The translations under genes were made by a program, and so were the position numbers. DNA of 64,000 nt, taken from an uncultured Eubacteriales bacterium (GTDB taxonomy: Bacteria; Bacillota; Clostridia; Oscillospirales; CAG-272). The stretch is taken from contig CAKRMZ010000003.1 of the NCBI GenBank assembly GCA_934365155.1, positions 1 through 64,000 of the forward strand. Reading direction: 5' to 3'. The notes under the pieces are model-generated. The model saw only the letters and a list, made by a program, of their open reading frames with translations. It made no database searches and had not been told where the DNA came from. The stretch's first letter is position 1. Every line of letters starts with the position of its first letter. Positions 46,125-55,247 of the stretch are shown here, one piece after another.

Positions 46125-47851
46125 TGAACGAATCCAACAAAGAAAAAGATAAAAAAGAAGTTTTGCCGAATCAGGCCGATACGGATTTGACGGAGGCGGA
46201 AGCTCTTTTTGAAAAAAAAGCCTCTATTATTGATATCGGAAAGACCTTTTCCGAGTCGGGCGATGCTTTGGCGGGTGATCTTGTCAAGTTGGAAGGCGAG
46301 CGCCGCACTCGGTTGACACAACTGAAAAAGCAGTTATATGTGTTTATCGCTTTGCTGGTTGCTGTTGCGATTTTTGTGCCGGTTTACATTTTTGTTATTG
46401 AACCGCTTACCCGCTCCGAGGAACCTGTTTCCGAGCCCATTGCGTTGGTTGAGAGCTCCGATGAGGATAAAGCCGCGGGAAAATGTGAGAGTTTAGTCGG
46501 AGACCGAATTTTGATGTTTTCTCAGGTGACATCGGAAACCCTTCAGCGCATCGAAGTGCATAATGCAAACGGCGATTACAGTTTTTTCCGCAACGGAGAT
46601 CGTTTTGATGTGGACGGAGCAGAGGGAATCGGATATTCCTCCACCGCTTTTTCCTCATTGGTAACCTATACCGGTTATCCGCTGTCGCTGGTTCGTGTGG
46701 ATACGCAGGCGGATTCCAAAAAGCTCCGTGAATACGGGCTTGACAGTTCAAGCTTTCCGATGTGGTACCGTCTGACAACGACTGAGGGTGTGCAGCACAC
46801 CGTATATGTGGGAAATAAAATCAGCACGGGCGGAGGTTATTATGCGCGATATGAAGGACGGGACGCGGTATACGTGCTGTCTGCTTCCGTTGGAGATATT
46901 CTGAGCATGCGCATCAACGATTATATATCGCCGATGCTGACCACTCCGACAGACGCTTCCTCTTTTTATAATGTTTCTACCTTTAAGTTGGCAAGTTCCT
47001 CCGGAATCTATCTGCAAATCGATTGCCCGATTTTGCTCGGAGAAGTGACCGGAACGGACAGCGGCGCTGCTACCGGGAATGAGCAGACCTATTTCACAAT
47101 GAAAATTCCGACGCAGTACGCGGTCAATACGCAAAAATACATTGAGATTCTTCAGAAATTTGTCAGCTTAACGGGAAATGAAATTGTGGCCTTTCGGTTG
47201 AATGACGATTTGATCGAGCAATATGGCTTTGCTCAGCCGTGGCGGGAGCTTTACTTCGTTTACGGCGAGGAGGAAAATCATATTTTCTTTGCCAAGAGTC
47301 CCGACCCGAACGTCTATTATGCCTGCTCGCCCAAATACGATTTGATTGTAACGGTCAATGCAGACGATTTCGATTTTCTCACTTGGGATGTTTCCGAGTT
47401 TATCGACCGTACATTGATTACGCACTATATTACGAATATTACGAATATTCGTTTGGAATCCGATTCGGTGCACGCATCCTTTGATATTTCGGTTTCGACA
47501 AACTCCGACGGTACGCCGAGCATTGATTCGATCACGGAGGGAAATGCCAAGCGTTCGATTGACATTACCAACTTCCGAAAATATTACCGTTATTTGGTGA
47601 CACTGCAGCTTGACGGAGTTGTCAAGGATCAAAATCCGGAGAACCTGACGTGCATTGCAACGTTAACCCTGACACTGCGTTCGGGCGAGACAAAGGTCTT
47701 TCGGTTTTATCCGTATTCCGACCGAAGATGTCTGTATACGGTAAACGGAACCGGAGAATTCTATATTTTGTTCGATTCGGTCAAAAAGCTGATCAGTGAT
47801 ACGCAAAAGGCCATGAACAATGAGACGGTGGATTATGCCCAGCGCGCATAA
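46121..47851 (+). CDS. DUF4340 domain-containing membrane protein
   Basis: The 576-aa protein has a charged cytoplasmic N-terminus, one transmembrane helix (about 75-97) and a large outside region containing DUF4340 repeats (for example the YGLDSSSFPMWYRLTTTEGVQHTVYVGNK region, in parts). Tandem ATGs overlap the gldG-like stop; AGGAG lies 9 nt before the first. DUF4340 genes commonly follow gldG-like genes, so this is the fourth component of the same exporter. Function is otherwise unknown. Confidence 0.85.
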   Translation: MMNESNKEKDKKEVLPNQADTDLTEAEALFEKKASIIDIGKTFSESGDALAGDLVKLEGERRTRLTQLKKQLYVFIALLVAVAIFVPVYIFVIEPLTRSEEPVSEPIALVESSDEDKAAGKCESLVGDRILMFSQVTSETLQRIEVHNANGDYSFFRNGDRFDVDGAEGIGYSSTAFSSLVTYTGYPLSLVRVDTQADSKKLREYGLDSSSFPMWYRLTTTEGVQHTVYVGNKISTGGGYYARYEGRDAVYVLSASVGDILSMRINDYISPMLTTPTDASSFYNVSTFKLASSSGIYLQIDCPILLGEVTGTDSGAATGNEQTYFTMKIPTQYAVNTQKYIEILQKFVSLTGNEIVAFRLNDDLIEQYGFAQPWRELYFVYGEEENHIFFAKSPDPNVYYACSPKYDLIVTVNADDFDFLTWDVSEFIDRTLITHYITNITNIRLESDSVHASFDISVSTNSDGTPSIDSITEGNAKRSIDITNFRKYYRYLVTLQLDGVVKDQNPENLTCIATLTLTLRSGETKVFRFYPYSDRRCLYTVNGTGEFYILFDSVKKLISDTQKAMNNETVDYAQRA

Positions 47852-47908
47852 ATGCCTGTTTTATTTGGGTGAATTTTAACAAACTCCAAATAATTATTGA
47901 AAAATCTA

Positions 47909-47937
47909 TTGCATTTTGGAATATACTGTGGTATAAT
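47909..47937 (+). promoter_or_regulatory. Promoter of the rimP-nusA-infB operon
   Basis: TTGCAT (47909-47914), 17 nt, TATAAT (47932-47937), with an 80-nt leader that carries a hairpin. Confidence 0.78.
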
Positions 47938-47961
47938 CCTATTTATAACATATGATAGTAG

Positions 47962-47996
47962 GAGAGTGGGTTGCAAAATCCACTCTCAAGTTTTTC
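47962..47996 (+). promoter_or_regulatory. rimP leader hairpin, possible NusA-responsive terminator
   Basis: GAGAGTGG (47962-47969) and CCACTCTC (47980-47987) form a perfect 8-bp stem, followed by AAGTTTTTC, a short imperfect U-tract. Such weak-tract terminators often need NusA. In B. subtilis NusA regulates its own operon through leader termination (established), so a similar autoregulatory loop is inferred here. Confidence 0.6.
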
Positions 47997-48016
47997 ATAG
48001 GGAGATCGTATCATTT

Positions 48017-48499
48017 ATGAAACAAAATATCAGCACGATTGTTCGTGAATTGGCAGCGCCGGTTGCGGCAGAGCTTGCGGTTGATATTTGGGATGTGGAA
48101 TATGTAAAGCAGGGAAGCTCTTATTATTTGCGTATAACACTGGATAAGCCTGAGGGAATCACGATTGATGACTGTGAAGCATTTCACCGTCGAATCGATA
48201 CGGTTTTAGACGAGGCGGACCCGATTGAAGGCTCTTATTATTTAGAGGTATCTTCACCGGGGATTGAGCGAGAACTGAAAATAAAAGAGCACTTCCAAAA
48301 ACAACTCGGCGAAACCGTTCAAGTCCGGTTTTATGCGCCCCTTGACCAAGAATTCGGATCGCTGTGCGGCTTGAAAGAATTTTGCGGCGTTCTCTGCGAT
48401 GCTTCCGATGACGGCATTTTGATGCGCGATGCTTCGGACAACGAATATTCATTTCCATATAAACTGATTTCCAAAGCGAATACGGTATTTGAATTTTAA
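48017..48499 (+). CDS. rimP: Ribosome maturation factor RimP
   Basis: RimP assists 30S assembly. From ATG 48017 it is 160 aa with the two-domain layout: WDVEYVKQGSSYYLRITLDKPEGITIDDC and the conserved YYLEVSSPGIERELK. The frame upstream to 47897 runs through the promoter and hairpin, so it is rejected. GGAG lies about 13 nt before the ATG, rather far. It heads the conserved rimP-nusA-rnpM-ylxQ-infB operon. Confidence 0.95.
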   Translation: MKQNISTIVRELAAPVAAELAVDIWDVEYVKQGSSYYLRITLDKPEGITIDDCEAFHRRIDTVLDEADPIEGSYYLEVSSPGIERELKIKEHFQKQLGETVQVRFYAPLDQEFGSLCGLKEFCGVLCDASDDGILMRDASDNEYSFPYKLISKANTVFEF

Positions 48500-48547
48500 T
48501 ATCCATTCAGTAATGATTTTAAGTAATGAGAGGAAACAATAAAAACC

Positions 48548-49573
48548 ATGAACGCAGAATTTTTTAATGCGCTGGACCTTTTGGAGCAAGAAAAGGGAAT
48601 CTCAAAGGAATACATGTTAGAAAGAGTGGAAGCTGCTTTGATCAGCGCTTATAAGCGTGAATGCGGCGGGAACAGCAATGTTCGGGTTGTGCTTGACCCT
48701 CAGAAAAAGGATGTCAAGGTATACAAGCAACGCAATGTGGTGGAAACCGTGAATGATCCCGATACGGAAATCACATTGGAAGACGCACAGAAAATCAGCC
48801 GTCGAACCAAACTCGGCGCCGTTTTGGAAACCGAAGTGAAAACCAAGAATTTCGGACGCATTTCGGCGCAGACCGCAAAGCAGGTCATTATTCAGGGCAT
48901 CCGCGAAGCAGAACGCGGAATGATGATTAAGGAATATGAGAGCAAGCGGGAAGAAATCGTCACGGCTACGGTGGTTCGCATTGATCCGCAGACCGGAAAC
49001 GCAACGGTAGACACCGGCACCAGCGAGGCGGTTTTACTCAAGACCGAGCAGATTCCGGGCGAGGTATTGCACGAGGGCGACCGCATCAAAGTCTTTATTC
49101 TGGAAGTTAAAAAAGAAATGCGCGGCCCGGTTGTTACGCTTTCGCGTACTCATCCGGGACTGGTGAAGCGTCTGTTTGAGTTGGAAATTCCGGAGATCAT
49201 GGATGGCACGGTGATTATTAAAAACGTCGTTCGCGAGGCGGGCTCCCGCTCCAAAATGGCGGTGTATTCCCGGGATCCCGATGTGGACCCGATCGGTGCA
49301 TGTATCGGTAGCCGCGGCATGCGCATTTCCGAAATTGTCGAAGAGCTCGGCGGCGAAAAGATCGATGTAATTCAGTACAGCGAGAATCCGGAGGAATTCA
49401 TCCGGGCAGCGCTCTCTCCTGCCGATGTTCGCGATGTGATTATGGACGGCGAGCGCTCATGCCGCGTGATTGTGGCGCCGGAGCAGCTTTCGCTTGCGAT
49501 CGGACGCGAAGGGCAAAATGCTCGTCTTGCCGCACGCTTGACGGGATATAAAATTGATATTAAATCAGAATAA
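48548..49573 (+). CDS. nusA: Transcription termination/antitermination factor NusA
   Basis: NusA binds RNA polymerase and modulates pausing and termination. The 341-aa protein, the usual short Firmicutes form without C-terminal acidic repeats, has the N-terminal polymerase-binding domain (1-120), an S1 domain (about 130-200) and two KH domains (GACIGSRGMRISEIV and AIGREGQNARLAARL). It lies 48 bp after rimP. Confidence 0.97.
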   Translation: MNAEFFNALDLLEQEKGISKEYMLERVEAALISAYKRECGGNSNVRVVLDPQKKDVKVYKQRNVVETVNDPDTEITLEDAQKISRRTKLGAVLETEVKTKNFGRISAQTAKQVIIQGIREAERGMMIKEYESKREEIVTATVVRIDPQTGNATVDTGTSEAVLLKTEQIPGEVLHEGDRIKVFILEVKKEMRGPVVTLSRTHPGLVKRLFELEIPEIMDGTVIIKNVVREAGSRSKMAVYSRDPDVDPIGACIGSRGMRISEIVEELGGEKIDVIQYSENPEEFIRAALSPADVRDVIMDGERSCRVIVAPEQLSLAIGREGQNARLAARLTGYKIDIKSE

Positions 49574-49602
49574 AATCTTTCGGAATATTTGAGGTGATCG
49601 GA

Positions 49603-49899
49603 ATGGCACAGAATCCGCAAAGAGAGAAAAAAACGGTCGAACGGCGCTGTATCGGTTGCGGACAGCGGTTTGAAAAACGGGATTTGATCCGTGTGGTACG
49701 TACGCCGGAGGGGACCATTGAACTGGATTTTGTCGGAAAGAAATCCGGCCGCGGAGCATATATTTGTCCGAAGGCGGTTTGTCTGCGTAAGGCTCGAAAG
49801 GCCAAACGCTTAGAGACGAATTTGGACTGCCAGATTCCGGATGAAATTTATGATCGTTTGCAAGCAGAGATTGAGAACAGAGGTGTGGCGGATGAGTGA
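49603..49899 (+). CDS. rnpM: RNase P modulator RnpM (YlxR)
   Basis: RnpM (YlxR) binds RNase P RNA and modulates its activity (family knowledge). The 98-aa protein has CIGCGQRFEKRDLIRVVR and GRGAYICPKAVCLRKA. GAGGTGAT 6 nt before the ATG at 49603 decides the start; a GTG at 49594 would sit inside that ribosome site. The stop overlaps ylxQ. Confidence 0.93.
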   Translation: MAQNPQREKKTVERRCIGCGQRFEKRDLIRVVRTPEGTIELDFVGKKSGRGAYICPKAVCLRKARKAKRLETNLDCQIPDEIYDRLQAEIENRGVADE

Positions 49900-50236
49900 G
49901 CGTCCTTCGGAAAAAGAATTGAAGACTCAAAAGGTGCTCGGCCTGTTAGGCTTTGCCCGAAAGGCGGGACGCCTGGTGATCGGAACCGAGTTGGTTTGCA
50001 ATGCGGTCCGGTCGGGAAAAGTCAAAACGATGCCCCGCATCGTGCTTTTGGCGGCGGATGCATCTGCCAATACCCAAAAACGGGTTACCAATCTATGCAA
50101 ATATTATGAATGCGAGTGTGCGACTCTGCATGCAAGCACCGCAGAGCTCGGACATCAAATCGGCAAGCAGGGAGCCGTCAGCACAGTGGGTGTGGCGGAT
50201 GACGGCTTTGCAAAGGCAATCCGAAAACTGCTTTAG
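49892..50236 (+). CDS. ylxQ: L7Ae/L30e-like RNA-binding protein YlxQ
   Basis: The 114-aa protein belongs to the L7Ae/L30e kink-turn binding family: LLGFARKAGRLVIGTELV and IVLLAADASANTQKRV. The ATG overlaps the rnpM stop (ATGAGTGA). It is located between rnpM and infB as in other Firmicutes. The RNA target is not known. Confidence 0.92.
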   Translation: MSERPSEKELKTQKVLGLLGFARKAGRLVIGTELVCNAVRSGKVKTMPRIVLLAADASANTQKRVTNLCKYYECECATLHASTAELGHQIGKQGAVSTVGVADDGFAKAIRKLL

Positions 50237-50329
50237 GAATATTCCGCAATATACGCAAAAACAGTTAATAAAAATCTTTGCAAAGCCCCATTTGCAAGGA
50301 TATGTTATAAAGAAGGCATGGTACAATAT

Positions 50330-53131
50330 ATGATCGCAAATCAAAAATACCGAATCAATGCAATGGCAAAAGATTTCAATCTGAAAAGCAAGGATCTGAT
50401 TGATCTTTTGGCGGCGCACGGAATCGAGGGCAAGACGCACATGGCGGTTTTGGAGCCGCATGAGTTCGATCTGCTCTTTGAGGAACTGACCAAGGCAAAT
50501 CAAACGGAGAGCATGGGAGATTATCTGGATGGGAAAGCCGATATCCCGCAGGATAAAAAGGTTCCGGATGAACGACGTTTGAAAAAGGAAGCGGCAGAAA
50601 AGGCGGCAGCCGAAAAAGCGGCGGCAGAAAAAGCCGCAGCCGAGAAAGCAGCCGCTGAAAAAGCCGCAGCCGAGAAAGCGGCAGCAGAAAAGGCGGCAGC
50701 CGAGAAAGCGGCGGCAGAAAAGGCGGCAGCCGAAAAAGCAGCCGCAGAAAAGGCGGCAGCCGAGAAAGCAGCCGCAGAAAAGGCGGCAGCCGAAAAAGCA
50801 GCTGCTGAGAAAGCGGCAGCCGAAAAGGTCGCTGCCGAAAAAGCCGCAGCAAAGCCGTTTGCACCGAGCGATCGGCCGCAGCAGAATTTCGGCGGATTTG
50901 CACCGCGCACCCCACAAAACACGATGAACGGACAGCGCTCGGATTCTCGGGGCGACTTTGCGAGAAAGCCCTATGCTCCGCAGGGGGACAATCGGTATAA
51001 TAACGCGAATTCACAGGGGCGCGGATTTGATCCCAACCGCTCCAGAGGGAACGGCTTCCCTCCGAAGAACGATCGGTTCGGCAACAATGCAAGCAGACCG
51101 CAGCGGACTACCGCACCGAAACCGAAGATCGAGTTGACCCGCGGAGAGGCGGTTCGTACCGGAGAAACCCGAATCATCGATACCCGTTCGGTCAGCGTCG
51201 ACTTGTCAAAGTACGATGAAAAGTTTGAGACTTTGGCATCTTCCACCAAGGGCAGCAATACCATGGCGCCGCAGAAGCAGAAGCTCAAAAAGCAGAACAA
51301 CCGTCCGCAGAGCAAAGCGGACAAAGAGCGGATGAACATGGATAAGCTCCGTCGCCGCGGACCGGAAAAACCGGTGAAAAAGCAGCCGCTTTCCATTACC
51401 GTGCCGGACGAGATTACCGTGGGCGAATTGGCATCCCGTTTGAAGGTGACCGCCGCCGAAGTGGTGAAGCGCTTGATGCTGATGGGCATGATGGCCAGCG
51501 TCAATCAGGTGATTGATTATGATACTGCATATCTGGTGGCGGATGAGCTGGGCGCAATTTGTACCAAAGAAGTGGTAGTTACCATTGAAGAAAAACTGTT
51601 TGATGAGAGTGAGGATGCGCCGGAGGATCTCACGGCGCGCAGTCCGGTTGTCGTCGTAATGGGGCACGTCGACCACGGAAAAACCTCCCTTTTGGATGCA
51701 ATTCGAAATACACATGTTACTGCCGGCGAGGCCGGAGGAATCACACAGCATATCGGTGCATATAAGGTCAGCGTCAACGGACGGGATATCACCTTCTTGG
51801 ATACCCCGGGTCACGCGGCCTTCACGGCTATGCGTCTGCGCGGAGCCATGGCGACCGATATCGCGATTATTGTGGTCGCAGCCGATGACGGCATTATGCC
51901 GCAGACGGTAGAGGCGATCAACCATGCGAAAGCGGCCGGCGTTTCCATTATTGTAGCGATCAACAAAATGGATAAGCCCGGCGCCAACCCGGATGTGGTA
52001 AAGCAAGAGCTGACCAAATATGATTTGATTCCCGAAGAATGGGGCGGCGATACGATTTGTGTGCCGGTTTCGGCGCTGACGCATAAGGGTATCGATGAAC
52101 TGCTTGAAATGGTGCTGCTGGTGGCGGATATGAAAGAGCTGAAAGCCAACCCGAACCGGCGTGCCAAGGGTGTTGTTATCGAAGCGAAGTTGGATCGGGG
52201 CCGCGGTGCGGTCGCGACGCTCTTGGTGCAGAACGGTACCCTGCATGTGAGCGATATTTTGATTGCGGGAACCGCAGTAGGACGCGTTCGCGCAATGACG
52301 AACGAAAACGGCAGACGGCTGCAAAGCGCAGGGCCCTCCACGCCGGTAGAAATCACCGGTCTTGCCGAGGTTCCGATTGCCGGAGACGAATTCAACGTGG
52401 TTGCGGATGAACGCATGGCGCGTGAACTTGCCGAACAACGGCGCAGCAAAGAGAAAGAGGATATGTTCAAGGCGAATGCCAAAGCAAGCCTCGACGATTT
52501 GTTTGCGCAGATTGCCGCCGGTGTCAAGGAGCTCAACATCATTGTTAAGGCCGATGTGGCTGGCTCTGTTGAAGCGGTGAAGGCGTCGCTTGTAAAGCTT
52601 TCCAATGAAGAGGTCAAGGTTAAAATTGTCCACTCCGCAGTCGGCGGTATCACCGAGAACGACGTTATGTTAGCGAACGCCGCTAACGCGATTATTATCG
52701 GCTTTAACGTCCGCCCGGATAAGAGCGCGCTGGACGATGCCGCGGCGCAGGGCGTTGAAATTCGCACCTACCGCGTCATTTATGAATGCATTGAGGAGAT
52801 CGAAGCGGCTATCAAGGGAATGCTGGCACCCACGTATAAAGAGGTGCTCTTAGGCCACGCCGAGGTACGTCAGGTGATCCATGTGCCCAATGTCGGTTCC
52901 ATTGCAGGCTCTTACCTGCAGGACGGCAAGGTGACCCGTCAAAGCAAAATCCGCGTGGTCCGCGACGGCATTGTTATTTTTGAGGACGCGATCTCTTCGC
53001 TCCGTCGCTTTAAGGACGATGTGAAAGAAGTGGCTCAGGGATATGAATGCGGTATCGGACTTGAGAAATTCAACGATATCAAAGAGGGCGACATTTTAGA
53101 AGCCTATATCATGGAAGAAGTGAAACGGTAA
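50330..53131 (+). CDS. infB: Translation initiation factor IF-2
   Basis: IF-2 is the GTPase that places formyl-Met-tRNA on the 30S subunit. Layout: IF2_N ([18 protein letters not shown]), an Ala/Glu/Lys repeat tract (about 85-175), a disordered Gly/Asn/Arg/Pro stretch, a second IF2_N, then the G domain with GHVDHGKTS (about 444), DTPGHAAF and NKMD, and C-terminal domains. The 933-aa length is at the upper range because of the repeats. Two starts compete: ATG 50318 has AAGG too close, ATG 50330 has it 13 nt away; I prefer 50330. Terminates at the hairpin at 53.15 kb. Confidence 0.95.
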   Translation: MIANQKYRINAMAKDFNLKSKDLIDLLAAHGIEGKTHMAVLEPHEFDLLFEELTKANQTESMGDYLDGKADIPQDKKVPDERRLKKEAAEKAAAEKAAAEKAAAEKAAAEKAAAEKAAAEKAAAEKAAAEKAAAEKAAAEKAAAEKAAAEKAAAEKAAAEKAAAEKVAAEKAAAKPFAPSDRPQQNFGGFAPRTPQNTMNGQRSDSRGDFARKPYAPQGDNRYNNANSQGRGFDPNRSRGNGFPPKNDRFGNNASRPQRTTAPKPKIELTRGEAVRTGETRIIDTRSVSVDLSKYDEKFETLASSTKGSNTMAPQKQKLKKQNNRPQSKADKERMNMDKLRRRGPEKPVKKQPLSITVPDEITVGELASRLKVTAAEVVKRLMLMGMMASVNQVIDYDTAYLVADELGAICTKEVVVTIEEKLFDESEDAPEDLTARSPVVVVMGHVDHGKTSLLDAIRNTHVTAGEAGGITQHIGAYKVSVNGRDITFLDTPGHAAFTAMRLRGAMATDIAIIVVAADDGIMPQTVEAINHAKAAGVSIIVAINKMDKPGANPDVVKQELTKYDLIPEEWGGDTICVPVSALTHKGIDELLEMVLLVADMKELKANPNRRAKGVVIEAKLDRGRGAVATLLVQNGTLHVSDILIAGTAVGRVRAMTNENGRRLQSAGPSTPVEITGLAEVPIAGDEFNVVADERMARELAEQRRSKEKEDMFKANAKASLDDLFAQIAAGVKELNIIVKADVAGSVEAVKASLVKLSNEEVKVKIVHSAVGGITENDVMLANAANAIIIGFNVRPDKSALDDAAAQGVEIRTYRVIYECIEEIEAAIKGMLAPTYKEVLLGHAEVRQVIHVPNVGSIAGSYLQDGKVTRQSKIRVVRDGIVIFEDAISSLRRFKDDVKEVAQGYECGIGLEKFNDIKEGDILEAYIMEEVKR
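50588..50850 (+). repeat. Tandem 15-bp repeat coding for (AAEKA)n in infB
   Basis: About 17 imperfect copies of a GCGGCAGCCGAAAAA-type 15-base unit encode an Ala-Ala-Glu-Lys-Ala series. Synonymous differences among copies show it is not a very recent expansion. It probably forms a long charged helix in the IF-2 linker. Confidence 0.9.
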
Positions 53132-53132
53132 T

Positions 53133-53185
53133 AAAAAAGCAGGTTGACGCTTTGAGAGCATTCCGCTCCGCGTTCACCTGCTTTT
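53133..53185 (+). terminator. Terminator after infB
   Basis: GCAGGTTGACGC pairs with GCGTTCACCTGC (one mismatch, one G-T) across a 19-nt loop, then TTTT. Confidence 0.75.
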
Positions 53186-53221
53186 CCGCTTTTTGTGTTT
53201 TGTTGCCGAAAAAGGCGCGAT

Positions 53222-53258
53222 CCAAAAAATAACGGAACGGCTAAACCGTTCCGTTATT
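53222..53258 (-). terminator. Terminator of the DUF6514-like gene
   Basis: A perfect 13-bp inverted repeat (AATAACGGAACGG/CCGTTCCGTTATT, loop CTAAA on plus) is followed on the minus strand by a T-run. It lies 20 bp past the stop. Confidence 0.9.
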
Positions 53259-53278
53259 CGGGTTTTTGCAAATGGATG

Positions 53279-53521
53279 TTACTGTGCCGCCAAAAAATCA
53301 CTCAGCGCTTCGCGAACGTGAATCGGATGCAAATGATATCGGTTGCAGTTGTGGATAAAATGGCTCAGGTTTTTTCGGTTGAGGGTGACATCCGGTATAA
53401 CCGGCAAAGAAGAGGATTCATTCGGGGCATCGGAAAGTGTCTGAATGCCATAGCTGTTGTACTCGATATTATCTTCGTTTTTGATTTTGGTGGTAATCAT
53501 GTGATAGCGATAATGAATCAT
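53279..53521 (-). CDS. DUF6514-like small protein
   Basis: The 80-aa protein resembles the DUF6514 family found in Oscillospirales: YSYGIQTLSDAPNESS in the middle and a C-terminal FIHNCNRYHLHPIHVREALSDFL pattern. No signal or membrane segment. It has a near-perfect promoter (53598-53626), a 75-nt leader with the palindrome GCCTGCAGGC, an AAGGGG ribosome site and its own terminator, so it is a real, probably well-expressed single gene. Function unknown. Confidence 0.65.
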   Translation of the reverse strand: MIHYRYHMITTKIKNEDNIEYNSYGIQTLSDAPNESSSLPVIPDVTLNRKNLSHFIHNCNRYHLHPIHVREALSDFLAAQ

Positions 53522-53597
53522 TACGGTTGGCCCCTTACGGATTTTATTCGATTTGACGCCGAATGTGCCTGCAGGCCCATCGGTTTATTATGTTTAT

Positions 53598-53626
53598 ATT
53601 GTATCACAAAAAGCGACAAATGTCAA
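53598..53626 (-). promoter_or_regulatory. Promoter of the DUF6514-like gene
   Basis: On the minus strand TTGACA (53626-53621), 17 nt, TACAAT (53603-53598). Confidence 0.88.
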
Positions 53627-53689
53627 CATATTCATCATAAAATGTTATAAAAATCGTGTAAAACCTTGCGGAAAAACCGGGAAAAAAAG

Positions 53690-53714
53690 AGAAAAAACCT
53701 CTCCGATGGAGAGG
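53690..53714 (-). terminator. Terminator of the XRE regulator gene
   Basis: CCTCTCC/GGAGAGG with a three-base loop, followed on the minus strand by TTTTTT. Confidence 0.88.
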
Positions 53715-53734
53715 CATTACATCATTTCGTTTTG

Positions 53735-54112
53735 TTATTTTTTCGGCGCGCAGGCAACTACAAAGTCGGCCATGCCGTCGATTAAATTTGTGTATTGCTG
53801 ACGCAGATCCGCCGGCATCGCCAAATATTTGGTTAAAAAAGCGGACTCTTTGTCTGTCAGCTCGAATTTATCGGCAAGGGCACAGGCATAGCTTTCCGTT
53901 TCCGATGCCTCTTTGGGAATCTGATCGCGTAACAAGCTGTCAACCGTAACGCCGAAATAATCCGCTAAGCACAGCAGTGTGCCGAGGGAGGGCTCGCGTT
54001 CGCCGCGTGCATAGGTCCCGATCGACGCCTCGGAAATACCGGTGGCTTTGCTGAGCTTGCGGTAAGAAAGATGATTTAAGTTCAGTAAGAATTTTAGTTT
54101 TTCGTGAAACAT
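53735..54112 (-). CDS. XRE-family transcriptional regulator
   Basis: The 125-aa protein has an N-terminal helix-turn-helix (about 6-60: LSYRKLSKATGISEASIGTYARG, in parts, then PSLGTLLCLADYFGVTVDSLL) and a C-terminal helical region (70-125) of unknown role. It is a single-gene unit. Its promoter overlaps a tandem 11-bp repeat that could be its own operator, suggesting autoregulation (inference). Ends in CAPKK, with no membrane segment. Confidence 0.9.
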   Translation of the reverse strand: MFHEKLKFLLNLNHLSYRKLSKATGISEASIGTYARGEREPSLGTLLCLADYFGVTVDSLLRDQIPKEASETESYACALADKFELTDKESAFLTKYLAMPADLRQQYTNLIDGMADFVVACAPKK

Positions 54113-54223
54113 AGTTTTTTTCTCCGTCCGTTGATGTTTTAAAGCTATTTTTTGGGGGCTGCGCTCAAAAGCATTTCCACGCAGAATGCGTGAATATCAA
54201 AGTCCGAAAAAAGCTTAATCCAT

Positions 54224-54245
54224 TACTATTATAGTACTATTATAG
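54224..54245. repeat. Tandem 11-bp repeat at the XRE promoter
   Basis: TACTATTATAG occurs twice in direct succession (54224-54234 and 54235-54245). The second copy contains the minus-strand -10 TATAAT. One helical turn of spacing suits a dimeric repressor site. Confidence 0.75.
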
Positions 54246-54266
54246 CGAATCGGAGAAAAAAATCAA
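54239..54266 (-). promoter_or_regulatory. Promoter of the XRE regulator gene
   Basis: On the minus strand TTGATT (54266-54261), 16 nt, TATAAT (54244-54239). A second TATAAT one repeat further (54233-54228) could give an alternative start. Confidence 0.65.
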
Positions 54267-54393
54267 GGGGGAAATATCACAAAAAACGATATTTCATGAA
54301 AAATACAGGAATTTTTTACCTAAAGTTTAGATAATTTTCACATATTGAAAATGAAAAAGAAGGTAAAAAAAATCATTGCGAGGAGTTTTCTAT

Positions 54394-54906
54394 ATGGAAG
54401 AAAAAACGAATGTCATGCGGATACTCGATCAAAAGAAGATATCCTATCGCGCGCACTGCTATCTTGAGAGCGGTGCTGTCAGCGGAACGGAGGTTGCGTC
54501 GGTGCTGGGGGAGGATCCGCGACGGGTGTTTAAAACCTTGGTGACCCGTGCCAAAAGCGGCGCGCATTATGTCTTTATGCTGCCGGTATGCACGGAGCTC
54601 GATTTAAAAAAAGCGGCCAAGGCAGTGAATGAAAAATCGGTAGAAATGCTGCCCTCCAAGGAGCTTCTTCCGCTTACGGGCTATGTCCACGGCGGCTGTT
54701 CGCCGATCGGAATGAAAAAGAGTTATCCGGTGGTGATCGATTCTTCCGCGATGCAATGGGATATCATTTTCTTCAGCGCGGGAAAAATCGGATATCAGGT
54801 AGCGCTTTCGCCCCGGGACCTCAGTTCGGTGATTCGATTCCGGACAGCTGACATTACGGTGAACACAGCCAAACAAGCGAATGGAGATATGGAGGATGGG
54901 GGATAA
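54394..54906 (+). CDS. ybaK: Cys-tRNA(Pro)/YbaK-type deacylase
   Basis: The YbaK/EbsC family hydrolyses mischarged Cys-tRNA(Pro). The 170-aa protein from ATG 54394 (AGGAG 8 nt upstream) shows the family pattern: RVFKTLVTRAKSG, the catalytic-lysine region ELDLKKAAKAV, and YVHGGCSPIGMKKSYPVVID with the conserved GGxSPxG loop. It is a single gene, facing away from the XRE regulator. The substrate is assumed from the family. Confidence 0.93.
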   Translation: MEEKTNVMRILDQKKISYRAHCYLESGAVSGTEVASVLGEDPRRVFKTLVTRAKSGAHYVFMLPVCTELDLKKAAKAVNEKSVEMLPSKELLPLTGYVHGGCSPIGMKKSYPVVIDSSAMQWDIIFFSAGKIGYQVALSPRDLSSVIRFRTADITVNTAKQANGDMEDGG

Positions 54907-55247
54907 ATAAAAATCCTGATTTTTGATCAGGGTTTATGTCAAAAATTTGCTTCAACTTCGGATTTTGGATATAGAGGATAATGTGTTTGTGTTGTGTAGC
55001 TTGTTTTGGGATTATGATTCTCAGGAGACATTCTTGAAAGGTCAGCATTAAAAAGTCAATCTAAAAGGGTCGTTCTTAAAAAGTCGATCGTAAAAGGGTT
55101 AAAGATTGGAAAGTCAAAGTCGTTAGGAGTGTTGTGTGGTGTCGAAGCAAATTTTTGTCATCATGAGGTTTTGTTTTGCGGCCCGACGCCGCATGAGATG
55201 TCGCCCGAAGCGGGCCCGTTTGGCCGAACCAATGATGCCGGCCGTTT
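54907..55247. other. Gene-poor gap with a degenerate direct repeat
   Basis: No convincing gene in these 341 bp. A hairpin AAATCCTGAT/ATCAGGGTTT (54911-54935) probably ends ybaK, with a poor T-tract. A 23-nt unit of the type TTAAAAAGTCAATC.TAAAAGGGT occurs at 55048-55070 and again at 55076-55099 with two changes. A GC-rich segment (about 55178-55250), with GCCCGAAGCGGGC self-complementarity, follows the minus-strand HEAT-like gene and may be its 3' end signal. Confidence 0.6.

Noticed and set aside
50376..51092. Long minus-strand frames opposite the infB repeat (for example an all Ala/Phe/Ser frame)
   Set aside because: They mirror the repeated AAEKA codons; composition is low-complexity with no ribosome site, and the plus strand encodes IF-2.
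51206..52633. 475-aa minus-strand frame inside infB
   Set aside because: Shadow of the IF-2 G domain; His-rich unrelated sequence without a start signal.
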